A stretch of 41,782 bases of DNA from Nocardiopsis trehalosi NBRC 14201. GTDB lineage: Bacteria; Actinomycetota; Actinomycetes; Streptosporangiales; Streptosporangiaceae. Below the pieces are notes generated by a model. The model was not told where the DNA came from. It ran no database searches and saw only the letters and a list, made by a program, of their open reading frames with translations. The translations under genes and the position numbers were made by a program. Below, one piece after another: positions 1 through 7,770 of this stretch (the first letter of the stretch is position 1; every line of letters begins with the position of its first letter). The stretch lies in NCBI RefSeq assembly GCF_001552555.1, contig NZ_BCRK01000033.1:1-41782 (forward strand). The letters run 5' to 3'.

Positions 1-811
1 CCAGCCGGTCGCGCTCGGCGGCCGCCGCCGCAGCGTCCGCGCGGGCGCGCGCGGCGTCCTCGGCCGCCTCGGCGGCGGCCGCCGCCCGCTCCTCGGCGCG
101 GCGGCGCAGGGCGTCGTGCTCCGCGGCGGCCTCGGCGCGGGCCGCGTCGAGAGCGGCGCGGGTGCGTTCGGCCTCCTCCTCCGCCCGTTCCGCGCGTTCG
201 CGGGCCGCGTCGAGTTCGGCGAGGGCGGTCTCGCGGCGGTGCAGGGCCGCGTCGGCCATGCGTTCGGCGGCGCCGGTCGCGGCGACGGCCGAGGCCGCCG
301 CCTCGTCGGCGTGCGCCCGCGCCCGCTCGGCGTCGCGGCGCCGGTTCTCGGCCTCCAGGCGGGCGGCGTCGGCCTCGGCGACGCGCCGGGCGGCGTCGAG
401 CCGGGCGGCCTCGACCTGGGCCTCGGCGCTCGCGGGGTCGGTCATGGTGGCGAACGCGTCGGTCGCCGCGCTCAGCGTGGCCGTGAGCTGCTCGGCCTGC
501 ACGGCGAACCGGGTCAGCAGGTCGTCGGCGCGCAGCCGGGCGGTGGTGACGGGCGCGGCGTCGGCGGGGGAGGGGGCGGCGGCCGGGGCCGACCCCGCGG
601 CGCGCGGCGCGGCCGGGTCCGCGGCGGCGTCCTCGACGGCGCGCTGGCGGTCGTCGGCCTCCTGCTGGAGCCGCTGGCGCTCCCGCCACGCCCGCCAGCG
701 CGTGTGCTCGGGGAGGTCGCAGTACTCCGGCGGGCGGCCCGGCGACGACGCCCGTGGAACGGGTCGGGCGCAGCCGGGGAAGTTGCAGGTGTTGGCGTCG
801 CGGTCGGGCAC
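1..811 (-). CDS. Coiled-coil protein with N-terminal Cys/His cluster (3' end outside window)
   Basis: The reading frame starts at GTG 811 and runs off the left edge, giving about 270 residues. The first 36 residues hold Cys9, Cys14, Cys31 and His36 (C-x4-C-x16-C-x4-H), a candidate zinc-binding cluster. An Ala/Pro linker follows, and from about residue 95 there is a long Ala/Glu/Arg heptad-like helix (many EAERAR- and DAARAEA-type runs), so a long coiled coil is likely. Similar actinobacterial proteins are annotated as hypothetical or as chromosome-segregation-ATPase-like; I cannot assign a function. Third-position G/C is right for this strand, and the opposite-strand frames are shadows. There is no Shine-Dalgarno sequence; TACGCT lies 6 nt before GTG, so the mRNA is probably leaderless. 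Confidence 0.8.
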   Translation of the reverse strand, partial: MPDRDANTCNFPGCARPVPRASSPGRPPEYCDLPEHTRWRAWRERQRLQQEADDRQRAVEDAAADPAAPRAAGSAPAAAPSPADAAPVTTARLRADDLLTRFAVQAEQLTATLSAATDAFATMTDPASAEAQVEAARLDAARRVAEADAARLEAENRRRDAERARAHADEAAASAVAATGAAERMADAALHRRETALAELDAARERAERAEEEAERTRAALDAARAEAAAEHDALRRRAEERAAAAAEAAEDAARARADAAAAAAERDRL

Positions 812-817
812 GGCACG

Positions 818-823
818 AGCGTA
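818..823 (-). promoter_or_regulatory. -10 element of a leaderless promoter
   Basis: TACGCT on the minus strand lies 6 nt before the GTG at 811. With usual -10 to start-site spacing, transcription would begin at or next to the start codon. No ribosome binding site is present. Confidence 0.5.
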
Positions 824-1077
824 GCCACTCCGGCCTCCGCCCGGAGCCACCCCGCCCCGCCTGCCCCGCGCCCGGGCGGCGGCCGCGCCCGCCCGTACGT
901 GCGGCGGCCGGGCCCGGGCGGCGCGTCCGCGCGATGGCGCGCCGCCGGTCGCCCGCCCGGAGGGGGAGGGGCGCGGGCGCGCCGGGCGCCTGGCCTGCGG
1001 TGGTCCGCGTGCCGGCGGGCCTCCGGCCGTGGGCCGGGCCCCCGCCGTCCCTCCCTGGTCGGGGCGGCAGGGCGGAT

Positions 1078-1114
1078 TTAGTTGAACGATGGTTCTATTT
1101 GTACTAACGTTCAA
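1078..1114 (+). promoter_or_regulatory. Candidate operator upstream of the MFS-TetR operon
   Basis: An AT-rich patch holds nested inverted repeats: TTGAACG (1082-1088) with CGTTCAA (1108-1114), TTAGT (1078-1082) with ACTAA (1103-1107), and GAAC-gatg-GTTC (1084-1095). It sits just before the MFS ribosome binding site. The TetR encoded by the second gene of the operon is the obvious candidate ligand. The 9-mer TTTGTACTA (1098-1106) recurs upstream of the FMN-binding gene at 4054-4062. Confidence 0.5.
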
Positions 1115-1136
1115 GAAATCCGACGAAGGGAACGCG

Positions 1137-2684
1137 ATGGAGAACGCGGATGCCCGGCGCGCCGGAGGGCGCGCCTGGGCGGGGCTGGGGCTGCTGGCCC
1201 TGCCGACGCTGCTGCTGGGGCTCGACGTGACGGTGATGTACCTGGTGCTGCCGAGCATGGCCGCCGACCTCGCGCCCTCGGCGGTGCAGACGCTGTGGAT
1301 CATGGACGCCTACGGCTTCCTGATCGCCGGGTTCCTCGTCACCATGGGCACGCTGGGCGACCGGATCGGGCGCCGCCGGCTGCTGATGATCGGCATGGCC
1401 GCCTTCGCCGCCGCGTCGGTCCTCGCGGCCTACGCGCCCACCGCCGGGCTGCTCCTCCTCGCCCGCGCGCTGCTGGGCGTCGCCGGGGCCACGCTCATGC
1501 CCTCGACGCTGTCGCTCATCTCCACCATGTTCACCGACGCGCGGCAGCGCGCCCTCGCCATCGGGGTGTGGGCGACGATGTTCGCCCTCGGCATGGCCGT
1601 GGGGCCGGTGGTGGGCGGCGCGCTGGTCGGCGCCTTGTGGTGGGGCGCGGCCTTCCTGCTCGCCGTCCCCATCGCGGCCGTCGTCCTGGTCGGCGCGCCG
1701 CTGCTGCTCCCCGAGCACGCCGACCCGCGCGCCGGCCGGCTCGACCCGGCCAGCATCGCCCTGTCCCTCCTGGCGATCCTGCCGGTGGTCTACGCGGTCA
1801 AGGACGCCGCCACCCACGGGCCCGGCGCCGCAACAGCGGCCCTGCTGGCGGTCGGCGCGGCCGCGGGCACGGTGTTCGTGCGGCGCCAGGGCCGCATCCC
1901 CGCCCCGCTGCTCGACGTGCGCCTGTTCGCCGACCGGGCCTTCTCCGCAGCGCTGGCCGTCCTGCTCGTCGGCCTGGTCGGGGTGGGCGGGACGATGTAC
2001 CTGGTCACCCAGTACCTCCAGCTGGTCGAGCGGATGTCGCCCGCGGAGGCCGGGCTGTGGATGGGACCGGCCGCGCTGGCCATGCTCGTCGCCGCCGTCG
2101 GCGCCCCGTTCGTCGCCGCACGGGTGCGCCCCGGCCTGGTCATGGCCGCCGCGCTGGGCCTGTCCGTCCTCGGCTACGCCCTGCTGGCGGTCAGCGGCAC
2201 GGACGCCACAGCGGCCGTCGTGTCGGGGTTCGCGCTGGTCTACCTCGGCCTGGGGGTGCTGGCCGCCCTGGGCACCGACATGGTGGTCGGCGCGGCCCCG
2301 CCGGGGCGGTCGGGCTCCGCGGCCGCCCTGTCCGAGACCGTGCAGGAACTCGGCCTCGCCGTGGGGGTCGCCGTCCTGGGCAGTGTGGCCGCCGCCGTCT
2401 ACCGCGCCCGGACGCCCGTGGTGGAGGGGGTGCCCCCGGAGGCGGCGGCCGGCCTCGCCGACAGCCTCAACGGGGCCGTCGCGGTCGCCGACCGCCTGCC
2501 GCCGCACGCCGTCGAGGCGGCCGAGGCCGCCTTCACCGCGGGCGTGAACGCCGCCGCGGTCGTCGCGGGCACCGCCACCGCGGCCGCCGTCCTGGTCTGC
2601 CTGGTCGCCCTGCGCCACGTGCGCCCGCTCGGCGCTGAGGAGGAGCCGACCGCGCCCGCACCGGAGGCCGCTCCACTACCCTGA
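1137..2684 (+). CDS. MFS drug-efflux transporter, DHA2 (14-TM) family
   Basis: Predicted inner-membrane proton-coupled exporter of 515 residues. The N-terminus has the DHA2 signature LDVTVMYLVLP (residues 29-39) in the first membrane helix and motif A, GTLGDRIGRRR (71-81), between helices 2 and 3. Hydrophobic segments continue to about residue 500, as expected for 14 helices, and the charged Glu/Pro-rich tail is cytoplasmic. I chose ATG 1137 because GAAGGG ends 6 nt upstream; an upstream in-frame GTG/ATG would put the operator inside the gene. A TetR gene begins 18 bp after the stop, so exporter and repressor form one operon. The family exports quaternary ammonium compounds and antibiotics; the actual substrate is unknown. 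Confidence 0.93.
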   Translation: MENADARRAGGRAWAGLGLLALPTLLLGLDVTVMYLVLPSMAADLAPSAVQTLWIMDAYGFLIAGFLVTMGTLGDRIGRRRLLMIGMAAFAAASVLAAYAPTAGLLLLARALLGVAGATLMPSTLSLISTMFTDARQRALAIGVWATMFALGMAVGPVVGGALVGALWWGAAFLLAVPIAAVVLVGAPLLLPEHADPRAGRLDPASIALSLLAILPVVYAVKDAATHGPGAATAALLAVGAAAGTVFVRRQGRIPAPLLDVRLFADRAFSAALAVLLVGLVGVGGTMYLVTQYLQLVERMSPAEAGLWMGPAALAMLVAAVGAPFVAARVRPGLVMAAALGLSVLGYALLAVSGTDATAAVVSGFALVYLGLGVLAALGTDMVVGAAPPGRSGSAAALSETVQELGLAVGVAVLGSVAAAVYRARTPVVEGVPPEAAAGLADSLNGAVAVADRLPPHAVEAAEAAFTAGVNAAAVVAGTATAAAVLVCLVALRHVRPLGAEEEPTAPAPEAAPLP

Positions 2685-2702
2685 GGGGGCGAAGGGGGAG
2701 CC

Positions 2703-3299
2703 ATGGGCGACGAGGACGGCCGGGTCGACGGGCGCACGGAGCGGGGGCGCCGGCGCCGCGCCGAGATCATCGAGGCCACGCTCGCCGTCGTCACGCGCGA
2801 CGGGGCCGGCGGCGTCACCCACCGCACGGTCGCCAAGGAGGCCGGCATCCCCACCAGCTTGAGCGTCTACTACTTCGCCACCCTGGACGACCTGCTCGTG
2901 GCCGCCCTCTCCAGCGTCGCCGACGTCTACACCGCCCGCGTCCGCGAGATCATCGACCACCGCGACGACAAGCTCCGGGGCCTGGCCGAACTCCTCCACG
3001 AGTCGGCCGGGCCCGGCCGCGAGCGCGCCCTGGCCGAACGCGAGCTGTCCACCCTCGCCGCCCGCAGGCCCGCGCTGCGGCCGGTGGCGCGCGGCTGGCG
3101 CGAGAGCGTGGCCGAACTCGCCGCCGCCGTCACCGACGAACCCGAGGCCGTCGCCGCCGTCGTCGCCGCCTCCGAGGGCCTGTGCACGGCCCTGCTCCTC
3201 GACGCCGAGCCCGCGCCGGTCGAGCACGTGCACGGTGTCCTCGCGCGGGCGGCCGGCCTGCGCGCGGCCCCGACCGAGGGGGCCGGGCGGGGCCGCTAG
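2703..3299 (+). CDS. TetR-family transcriptional regulator
   Basis: Protein of 198 residues. The TetR DNA-binding helix-turn-helix is clear at about 22-66, ending in the typical recognition helix and VYYFATLDDLL (55-65), which resembles the usual YYHFxxKxxLL. The C-terminal ligand domain is divergent, as is normal. The start ATG 2703 follows a strong GGGGGAG ribosome binding site. It lies 18 bp downstream of the MFS gene, so it most likely represses that operon from the inverted repeats at 1078-1114 and responds to an exported compound. It may also act on the neighbouring gene at 3384-4043, whose upstream region shares a 9-mer with the MFS promoter. Confidence 0.93.
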   Translation: MGDEDGRVDGRTERGRRRRAEIIEATLAVVTRDGAGGVTHRTVAKEAGIPTSLSVYYFATLDDLLVAALSSVADVYTARVREIIDHRDDKLRGLAELLHESAGPGRERALAERELSTLAARRPALRPVARGWRESVAELAAAVTDEPEAVAAVVAASEGLCTALLLDAEPAPVEHVHGVLARAAGLRAAPTEGAGRGR

Positions 3300-3342
3300 G
3301 CCGCGTTGCGGACCGTTCCGGCCCGCGTCCCCGCCGTCCGCT

Positions 3343-3374
3343 CCACGGGCCGGCGCGGCGGGGCCGGCCCGTGG
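3343..3374. terminator. Hairpin between convergent genes
   Basis: A perfect 11-bp stem, CCACGGGCCGG (3343-3353) with CCGGCCCGTGG (3364-3374), with a 10-nt loop. It separates the TetR gene (+) from the FMN-binding gene (-) and can serve both directions. No U-tract follows. Confidence 0.6.
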
Positions 3375-3383
3375 GCCCCGGGC

Positions 3384-4043
3384 TCAGGGGGCCGTGAGAT
3401 AGGGCGGCAGCGGGGCGGCCGGGTCCTGGTCGGCGGCGGGGACCGGGGTGCCGAGGGAGCGGGTCATCGGGATGACGCCGGCCCAGTGGGGGAGCCCCAC
3501 GTCGCCCGGCTCGTCGATGACGCCGCCATCCCGGACCTTGGCCGCGACCTCGTCCAGGTCGAGCCGGACGATGGCCGTCTGCGCCAGCTCCTTGGCGTCC
3601 GGCGGGCGGCAGTCGCCGGACCGGCCCGGCACCGCCGCGTCGAGCAGGGCGTCCATGGCCAGCGCGCGCTCCCCGGGGTCGGTGACCAGGCGGGCGGTCC
3701 CGTGGGCCGCCACCGAGCGGTAGTTGACCGAGTGGTTGACCGCCGACCGGGCGAGCACGATGCCCTCGGCGCGGGTGACGGTGACGCAGACCCGCAGGCC
3801 GTCCGCCGCCGCCCGCATCGGCCGGCTCCCCGTCGACCCGTGCAGGTACAGGCGCTCGCCCACGCGGGCGTACATGGTGGGCAGGACCACCGGGGCGCCG
3901 TCGACCACGAACCCCAGGTGGCAGATCCACTCGGAGTCCAGGATCGCGTGGACCGTCGCGCGGTCGTAGCGGGCCCGGTCGCGCTTGCGCGCCGGGGTGG
4001 TGCGGGGCGTCGCGGTGTAGGCCGCGCCGGGGCTGCTCTGCAT
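3384..4043 (-). CDS. Pyridoxamine 5'-phosphate oxidase family (FMN-binding split barrel) protein
   Basis: Protein of 219 residues. After a short polar N-terminus it shows the split-barrel pattern of this family: AILDSEWICHLGFVVDG, then PVVLPTMYARVGERLYLHGS, then SRPMRAAADGLRVCVTVT, then NYRSVAAHGTARLV. The HGS and SVNYRS segments match the flavin-phosphate region of 'pyridoxamine 5'-phosphate oxidase family protein' entries, which reduce small molecules or bind FMN/F420/haem; true PdxH activity is unlikely. I chose ATG 4043, with AAAGG 8 nt upstream, over GTG 4052. It is transcribed alone, from a region containing a large dyad. The substrate is unknown. Confidence 0.9.
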   Translation of the reverse strand: MQSSPGAAYTATPRTTPARKRDRARYDRATVHAILDSEWICHLGFVVDGAPVVLPTMYARVGERLYLHGSTGSRPMRAAADGLRVCVTVTRAEGIVLARSAVNHSVNYRSVAAHGTARLVTDPGERALAMDALLDAAVPGRSGDCRPPDAKELAQTAIVRLDLDEVAAKVRDGGVIDEPGDVGLPHWAGVIPMTRSLGTPVPAADQDPAAPLPPYLTAP

Positions 4044-4063
4044 GCTCGCCACCTTTGTACTAG

Positions 4064-4090
4064 TTGGAAAAAGACTTTGTCTTCATCCAA
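4064..4090 (-). promoter_or_regulatory. 27-bp dyad upstream of the FMN-binding gene
   Basis: The sequence is symmetric about position 4077: TTGGA (4064-4068) pairs with TCCAA (4086-4090) and AAGAC (4071-4075) with GTCTT (4079-4083), 10 of 13 positions. It lies 21-47 bp upstream of ATG 4043, where a repressor would block the promoter. TTTGTACTA at 4054-4062 abuts it and is shared with the MFS promoter. Confidence 0.55.
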
Positions 4091-4130
4091 TGGTACGACG
4101 CGCGGTGCCGGGCAGCCGGACGCGGGCGGA

Positions 4131-4155
4131 CCCCGCGGAGCCGTGCTCCGCGGGG
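4131..4155. terminator. Hairpin downstream of the aldo/keto reductase
   Basis: A perfect 11-bp stem, CCCCGCGGAGC (4131-4141) with GCTCCGCGGGG (4145-4155), 3-nt loop, flanked by further pairing GGGCGG/CCGCCC. A second element, a 22-bp perfect palindrome at 4179-4200 centred on CCCCGGGG, lies directly after the reductase stop codon. Together they should end transcription before the dyad at 4064-4090. Confidence 0.6.
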
Positions 4156-4214
4156 CCCGCCCCCACCGTCCGCCCCCACCGCCCGCCCCGGGGCGGGCGG
4201 CCCGTCCGCGGCGC

Positions 4215-5180
4215 CTACGGGCGGCGGTCGCCGTAGCGGGCGCCCACCGCCTCCGGCAGCGCGTCCAGCTCGGCCAGCTCGGCCGCGCCCAGCTTGATGT
4301 CGGCCGCGCCGGCGTTGGCGTCGAGGTAGCGCGGCGTCTTGGTGCCCGGGATCGGGATGACGTAGCGCCCCTGCGCCCGCAGCCACGCCAGCGACACCTG
4401 CGCGGCCGTGCCGCCCACGCGCTCGCCGATGCGGGTGATGGCCTCGGTGATGGCCTGGTTGGCGTCGATCGCGTCCGCCTGGAAGCGCGGGGTGGTGGAG
4501 CGCCAGTCGTCCGCCGGCAGGTCGTCGGCGCTGCGGAACCGGCCCGCCAGGAAGCCCCGCCCCAGCGGCGAGAACGGCAGGAACGCGATGCCGTTGGCCT
4601 CGCAGAACGGCACCACGTCGGCCAGCGCCTCGCGGCTCCACAGCGACAGCTCCGACTGCACGCTGGCGACCGGGTGGACCGCCATGGCGCGCTCGATGTC
4701 GCCGATCCCGGCCTCCGACAGGCCGAGCGCCCGCGCCTTGCCCGCCGCGACGGCCTCGGCCATGGCGCCCCAGGTCTCCTCCAGCGGCACGTCCGGGTCG
4801 ACCCGGTGCAGCTGGTAGAGGTCGACGTGGTCGGTGCGGAGCCGCCGCAGGCTGGCGTCGATGCTCGCGCGCACGTGCTCGGGCCGCCCGTTGCGGACCA
4901 TGCCGCCGGACCCGTCCTGCTCCAGGCCGACCTTGGTGGCCAGCACCGCGCGCTCGCGGCGGTCGGCCAGCGCCCGGCCGACCAGCTCCTCGTTGGTGTA
5001 GGGCCCGTACACGTCCGCGGTGTCGAGCAGGTTCACCCCGATGTCCAGGGCCCGGTGGATGACGGACACCGACACGTCGTCGTCGCGGCCGTGCGGGTCG
5101 TACCCGTGGGTCATGCCCATGCAGCCCAGGCCGATGACGCCGACCTCGGGTCCGGAATCCCCCAGCGTGGTGGTGAGCAT
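4215..5180 (-). CDS. Aldo/keto reductase
   Basis: NADPH-dependent carbonyl reductase of the AKR (beta/alpha)8 fold, 321 residues, normal length. The catalytic tetrad is visible: Asp53 and Tyr58 in [11 protein letters not shown], Lys83 in ATKVG, and His125 in YQLHRVD. The C-terminal cofactor region [17 protein letters not shown] is also typical. ATG 5180 has the ribosome site GGAAGGA. The gene diverges from a MerR regulator 106 bp away, and its promoter has the over-long spacer that MerR proteins correct (5230-5260). Induction by the MerR ligand is therefore expected. The physiological substrate is not deducible. Confidence 0.95.
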   Translation of the reverse strand: MLTTTLGDSGPEVGVIGLGCMGMTHGYDPHGRDDDVSVSVIHRALDIGVNLLDTADVYGPYTNEELVGRALADRRERAVLATKVGLEQDGSGGMVRNGRPEHVRASIDASLRRLRTDHVDLYQLHRVDPDVPLEETWGAMAEAVAAGKARALGLSEAGIGDIERAMAVHPVASVQSELSLWSREALADVVPFCEANGIAFLPFSPLGRGFLAGRFRSADDLPADDWRSTTPRFQADAIDANQAITEAITRIGERVGGTAAQVSLAWLRAQGRYVIPIPGTKTPRYLDANAGAADIKLGAAELAELDALPEAVGARYGDRRP

Positions 5181-5229
5181 GGTGCGTCCTTCCCGTGGCG
5201 TTCCGGCGGCCCCCTGGCCGCCCGCACCG

Positions 5230-5260
5230 ACTCTGCACCCTGGAGTGGACTCAAAGGCAA
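5230..5260 (-). promoter_or_regulatory. MerR-type promoter of the aldo/keto reductase
   Basis: On the minus strand, -35 TTGCCT (5255-5260) and -10 CAGAGT (5230-5235) are separated by 19 bp. That spacer holds most of a dyad CCTGGAGT-gg-ACTCAAAGG (5239-5257), very like the sites of CueR/SoxR-type MerR activators. A 19-bp spacer is the hallmark of promoters activated by DNA distortion. Confidence 0.7.
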
Positions 5261-5274
5261 GTCCGGCACCGGCG

Positions 5275-5280
5275 TACATT
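5275..5280 (+). promoter_or_regulatory. -10 element of the leaderless merR-family gene
   Basis: TACATT ends 6 nt before ATG 5287 and no ribosome site is present. The same TACATT-N6-ATG arrangement occurs at the LysR gene at 7771. Confidence 0.55.
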
Positions 5281-5286
5281 CGGCGT

Positions 5287-5703
5287 ATGACAGCTACGAA
5301 CCGCCGCGGTCTGACCATCGCCGCGGCCGCCGAACGCACCGGCCTGTCGCCCGACACGCTGCGCTACTACGAGCGCATCGGCCTCATCTCCCCGGTGCCG
5401 CGCACGGCCGCCGGTCACCGCGTCTACCAGGACGAGGACATCGCCCGGGTGGAGTTCGTGCTGCTCCTGCGCGCCACCGGCATGCCGGTCCGCGAGATGC
5501 GCACCTACTTCCGGCTGCTCCGTGATGGAGATCACACGATCCTGCGGCGCCGGGAGATGCTCGCCGCCCAGCGCCACCGCCTGGGGGAGCAGGAGCGGCG
5601 GCTGCGGGCCACCATCGACCACCTGGACCGCAAGATCAGGGTGTACGACGCGCGCCTGGTCGCCGCCGCGGAGCGGCCCGCGCCCGCGCCCGCCCCCGCG
5701 TGA
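5287..5703 (+). CDS. MerR-family transcriptional regulator
   Basis: Protein of 138 residues. The N-terminal winged helix is complete: [20 protein letters not shown] followed by ERIGLI and [18 protein letters not shown]-terminal dimerisation coiled coil (about 75-120) follows and ends in an Ala/Pro tail. There is no Cys-rich metal-binding loop, so a small-molecule or redox-independent signal is more likely than a metal. It diverges from the aldo/keto reductase and should activate it from the 19-bp-spacer promoter at 5230-5260. Confidence 0.95.
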   Translation: MTATNRRGLTIAAAAERTGLSPDTLRYYERIGLISPVPRTAAGHRVYQDEDIARVEFVLLLRATGMPVREMRTYFRLLRDGDHTILRRREMLAAQRHRLGEQERRLRATIDHLDRKIRVYDARLVAAAERPAPAPAPA

Positions 5704-5707
5704 CGCG

Positions 5708-5743
5708 CGGCGGCCCGGCACCCCCGTGGGTGCCGGGCCGCCG
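5708..5743. terminator. Strong bidirectional hairpin
   Basis: A perfect 16-bp stem, CGGCGGCCCGGCACCC (5708-5723) with its complement (5728-5743), around the tetraloop CCGT. It starts 5 bp after the merR stop and lies in front of the convergent acetyltransferase end. Confidence 0.75.
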
Positions 5744-5818
5744 TGCGCGGTGGGGGCGGCGCGCCGCGGGAGGAGGAGGGCGCCGCCGGACCGCGCGGCC
5801 GTGCCGCCGCGTAGGCCG

Positions 5819-6361
5819 CTAGTCGTGCGCGCCGACCCCGCCGATGCGGCACACCATCGTCGTGACGAAGGGCCGGAAGCCCTCCTGCTCGAAGAAGCGG
5901 ATGTCGTCGGAGCTGCCCGCCAGCGCGGTCAGCTCGATGTCGCGGACGCCCAGCGCGCCCACCTGCCGGCGGACCTCCTCCAGCAGGCCCGAGCCCACGC
6001 CGGCGCCCGTGTGCTCGCGGCGGACGGCGAGGGTCTGCACCACGGCCACCCGGTCGCCGCGGTCCCACGACCCGTGCTGGTTCTCGCGGACGGTCACCAT
6101 GGCGTAGCCCACGGGCTCGCCGTTGCGCTCGGCCAGGACGGCCAGGGTCTCGGGGTCGGCGAGCCACGCCAGGTACTGGCCGCGGCGGCGGCGCCAGGAC
6201 TCGGCGCCGTCAACGGACGTGATGACGTCCTCCAGGTGCGGGGCCGTGGCCGTGTGCTGCTCGTGGAGCTCCCCCCACAGCTCGGCCAGCTCCTCGACCT
6301 CGTGCGCGCCGAGGTAGCGGAAGCGCAGCACGTCCGGTTTGGTCGCCAACGAAGTTTCCAT
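5819..6361 (-). CDS. GNAT-family N-acetyltransferase
   Basis: Protein of 180 residues with the GNAT order of motifs: a leading helix region (AHEVEELAELWGELHEQH), the central strand VAVVQTLAVRREHTG that leads into the acetyl-CoA pyrophosphate loop HTGAGVGSGLL, and the C-terminal IRFFEQEGFRPF typical of motif B. It transfers acetyl from acetyl-CoA to an unknown amine. ATG 6361 has GGGAAG 5 nt upstream; the frame is open much further upstream but loses protein character there. It is transcribed alone and divergently from the ketopantoate-reductase gene. Confidence 0.92.
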   Translation of the reverse strand: METSLATKPDVLRFRYLGAHEVEELAELWGELHEQHTATAPHLEDVITSVDGAESWRRRRGQYLAWLADPETLAVLAERNGEPVGYAMVTVRENQHGSWDRGDRVAVVQTLAVRREHTGAGVGSGLLEEVRRQVGALGVRDIELTALAGSSDDIRFFEQEGFRPFVTTMVCRIGGVGAHD

Positions 6362-6668
6362 GTTCTTCCCACCCGTTCCACCCGCGTCGATACGGCTCAC
6401 ATCGGCTTCGGTACACACCAGGCAAAGGTGTGAGCTGTGCTTCCGACAGTACGTGCGGCTCTCCGGTGCGCGTCGGGAATCACGGAGAAAAGGAGAGATC
6501 GACGTACCGGTACGGAAATTTCTTTGGTTTTTATGGAAGATGGGTCTCCGGTGCGCGCCCCCGCCGCCCCGCGCGCCACCCCCGCCCCGTCCGCCCCCGG
6601 ACGCACGGGGGCAGGATGGGAGGCGCACCTCCGCCGCGCCCCGACGCCGTCCCCGAAGGAGCCCGCCG
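6362..6668. other. Divergent promoter region with two dyads and an AT-rich island
   Basis: The 307 bp between the GNAT gene (-) and the PanE-like gene (+) hold no gene. Visible elements are CACACC-N7-GGTGTG (6414-6432), the perfect 12-bp palindrome CGTACCGGTACG (6503-6514) and, directly after it, an AT-rich run at about 6515-6535 that stands out in this genome. An AGGAG-like motif at 6491 is not followed by a start codon. Confidence 0.5.
6503..6514. promoter_or_regulatory. Perfect 12-bp palindrome, candidate operator
   Basis: CGTACCGGTACG is fully symmetric and sits beside the AT-rich island, midway between two divergent genes. No dedicated regulator gene is adjacent. Confidence 0.4.
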
Positions 6669-7610
6669 ATGCCCGCCCACCCCGACGCCGCCCCCGCACC
6701 CGACCCCCGGGACCCCGGCCGGATCACCGTCCTGGCCCCCGGCGGCGTCGGCGGACTGCTCGCCGGCCTGCTCGCGCGGGCCGGGCGCACCGTCGACGTC
6801 GTGGCCACCCCGGACACCGCGGCCCGGATCGCGGCCGACGGCCTGCGCGTCGACTCCGCCGCCTACGGCGACTTCACCGCCGCCGTCGAGGCCGCCCCGC
6901 GGGCCCGCCACCGCCCCGGCGTGCTCGTCGTCGCCCCCAAGGCCACCGCCCTGGACGCGGCGCTGGACCGGGTGCCCGCCGACCTCGTCGGCGACGCCCT
7001 CGTGGTCCCGCTGCTCAACGGCTTCGAGCACATGGCGGCGCTGCGCGCCCGCTACCCCGACGCCCACGTGCTCTCCGCCGCCATCCGCGTGGAGTCGACC
7101 CGCGTCGCCCCCGGCCACATCGTGCACTCCAGTCCCTTCGCCGGCCTCGACGTCGCCTACTCCGGCGCACCCGCCGCCCGCGTGGAGGCGTTCGCCGCCG
7201 CCGTGCGCGCCGCCGGGCTCCCGGTCGAACTGCGCACCGACGAGGACGCGGTGCTCTGGCGCAAGCTGCACTTCCTGCTGCCCATGGCGCTGGTGTGCAC
7301 ACATGCCGAAGCCGATGTCGGCGCCACCCGCGCCGGCCGGCGCGCCGACCTCCTCGCCGTGGCCGGCGAGGTCGCCGCCGTCGCCGCCGCCCGGGGCGTG
7401 CGCCTGGACGCCGACCGGTTCGCGGCCGCGATCGACTCCGTCCCCGCCGCCACCAAGCCGTCGATGCTGCGCGACCGCGAGGCCGGCCGCCCCATGGAGG
7501 TCGACGCGCTCGGCGGCGCCCTGCTGCGGGCCGGCCGCGCCGCCGGGGTGCCCACCCCCGCCACGGCGCGCATCGTCGCCGACCTGGAGCGCGTGCGCCC
7601 CGCCGGGTGA
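6669..7610 (+). CDS. Ketopantoate reductase family (ApbA/PanE) protein
   Basis: NADPH-dependent 2-oxoacid reductase family, 313 residues, normal length. The N-terminus has the dinucleotide-binding strand and loop ITVLAPGGVGGLLAGLLARAG (residues 17-37). The mid-part has VVPLLNGFEHMAALRARYP, the family's LLNG segment, and the C-terminal domain keeps WRKLHFLLPMALVC (catalytic Lys region) and KPSMLRDREAGRPMEVDALGG (the S-M-x-D-x-x-x-G-R-P-x-E-x-D signature). ATG 6669 follows GAAGGAG. It could supply pantoate or reduce another 2-oxoacid; no pantothenate gene is nearby. Confidence 0.92.
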   Translation: MPAHPDAAPAPDPRDPGRITVLAPGGVGGLLAGLLARAGRTVDVVATPDTAARIAADGLRVDSAAYGDFTAAVEAAPRARHRPGVLVVAPKATALDAALDRVPADLVGDALVVPLLNGFEHMAALRARYPDAHVLSAAIRVESTRVAPGHIVHSSPFAGLDVAYSGAPAARVEAFAAAVRAAGLPVELRTDEDAVLWRKLHFLLPMALVCTHAEADVGATRAGRRADLLAVAGEVAAVAAARGVRLDADRFAAAIDSVPAATKPSMLRDREAGRPMEVDALGGALLRAGRAAGVPTPATARIVADLERVRPAG

Positions 7611-7614
7611 CCCG

Positions 7615-7657
7615 GGCCGTCCGGCCCGGCCCCGCCCGGCGGCCGGGCCGGACGGCC
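7615..7657. terminator. Hairpin after the ketopantoate-reductase-family gene
   Basis: A perfect 17-bp stem (7615-7631 with 7641-7657) around a 9-nt loop begins 5 bp after the stop codon. It is one of the longest perfect stems in the window. Confidence 0.75.
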
Positions 7658-7758
7658 GCGACCGCCCCCCCGGCACAAACCCCCGCACGGCCCCGGACGT
7701 GCAGCGGATCACGTCCGGCACGCGGCCGCCGACGGCGCGTGCGCCCGCGCGCCTCCCC

Positions 7759-7764
7759 TACATT
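7759..7764 (+). promoter_or_regulatory. -10 element of the leaderless LysR gene
   Basis: TACATT lies 6 nt before ATG 7771 without any ribosome binding site. Confidence 0.5.
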
Positions 7765-7770
7765 GGCACC

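Larger units (their letters stand above)
812..1136. other. Intergenic region between the coiled-coil gene and the MFS gene
   Basis: These 325 bp carry no supported gene. The middle is extremely GC-rich and contains a 9-bp stem (GGCGGCGCG 917-925 with CGCGCCGCC 938-946). The last 65 bases are AT-rich for this genome and carry the MFS promoter and operator signals. Confidence 0.6.
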
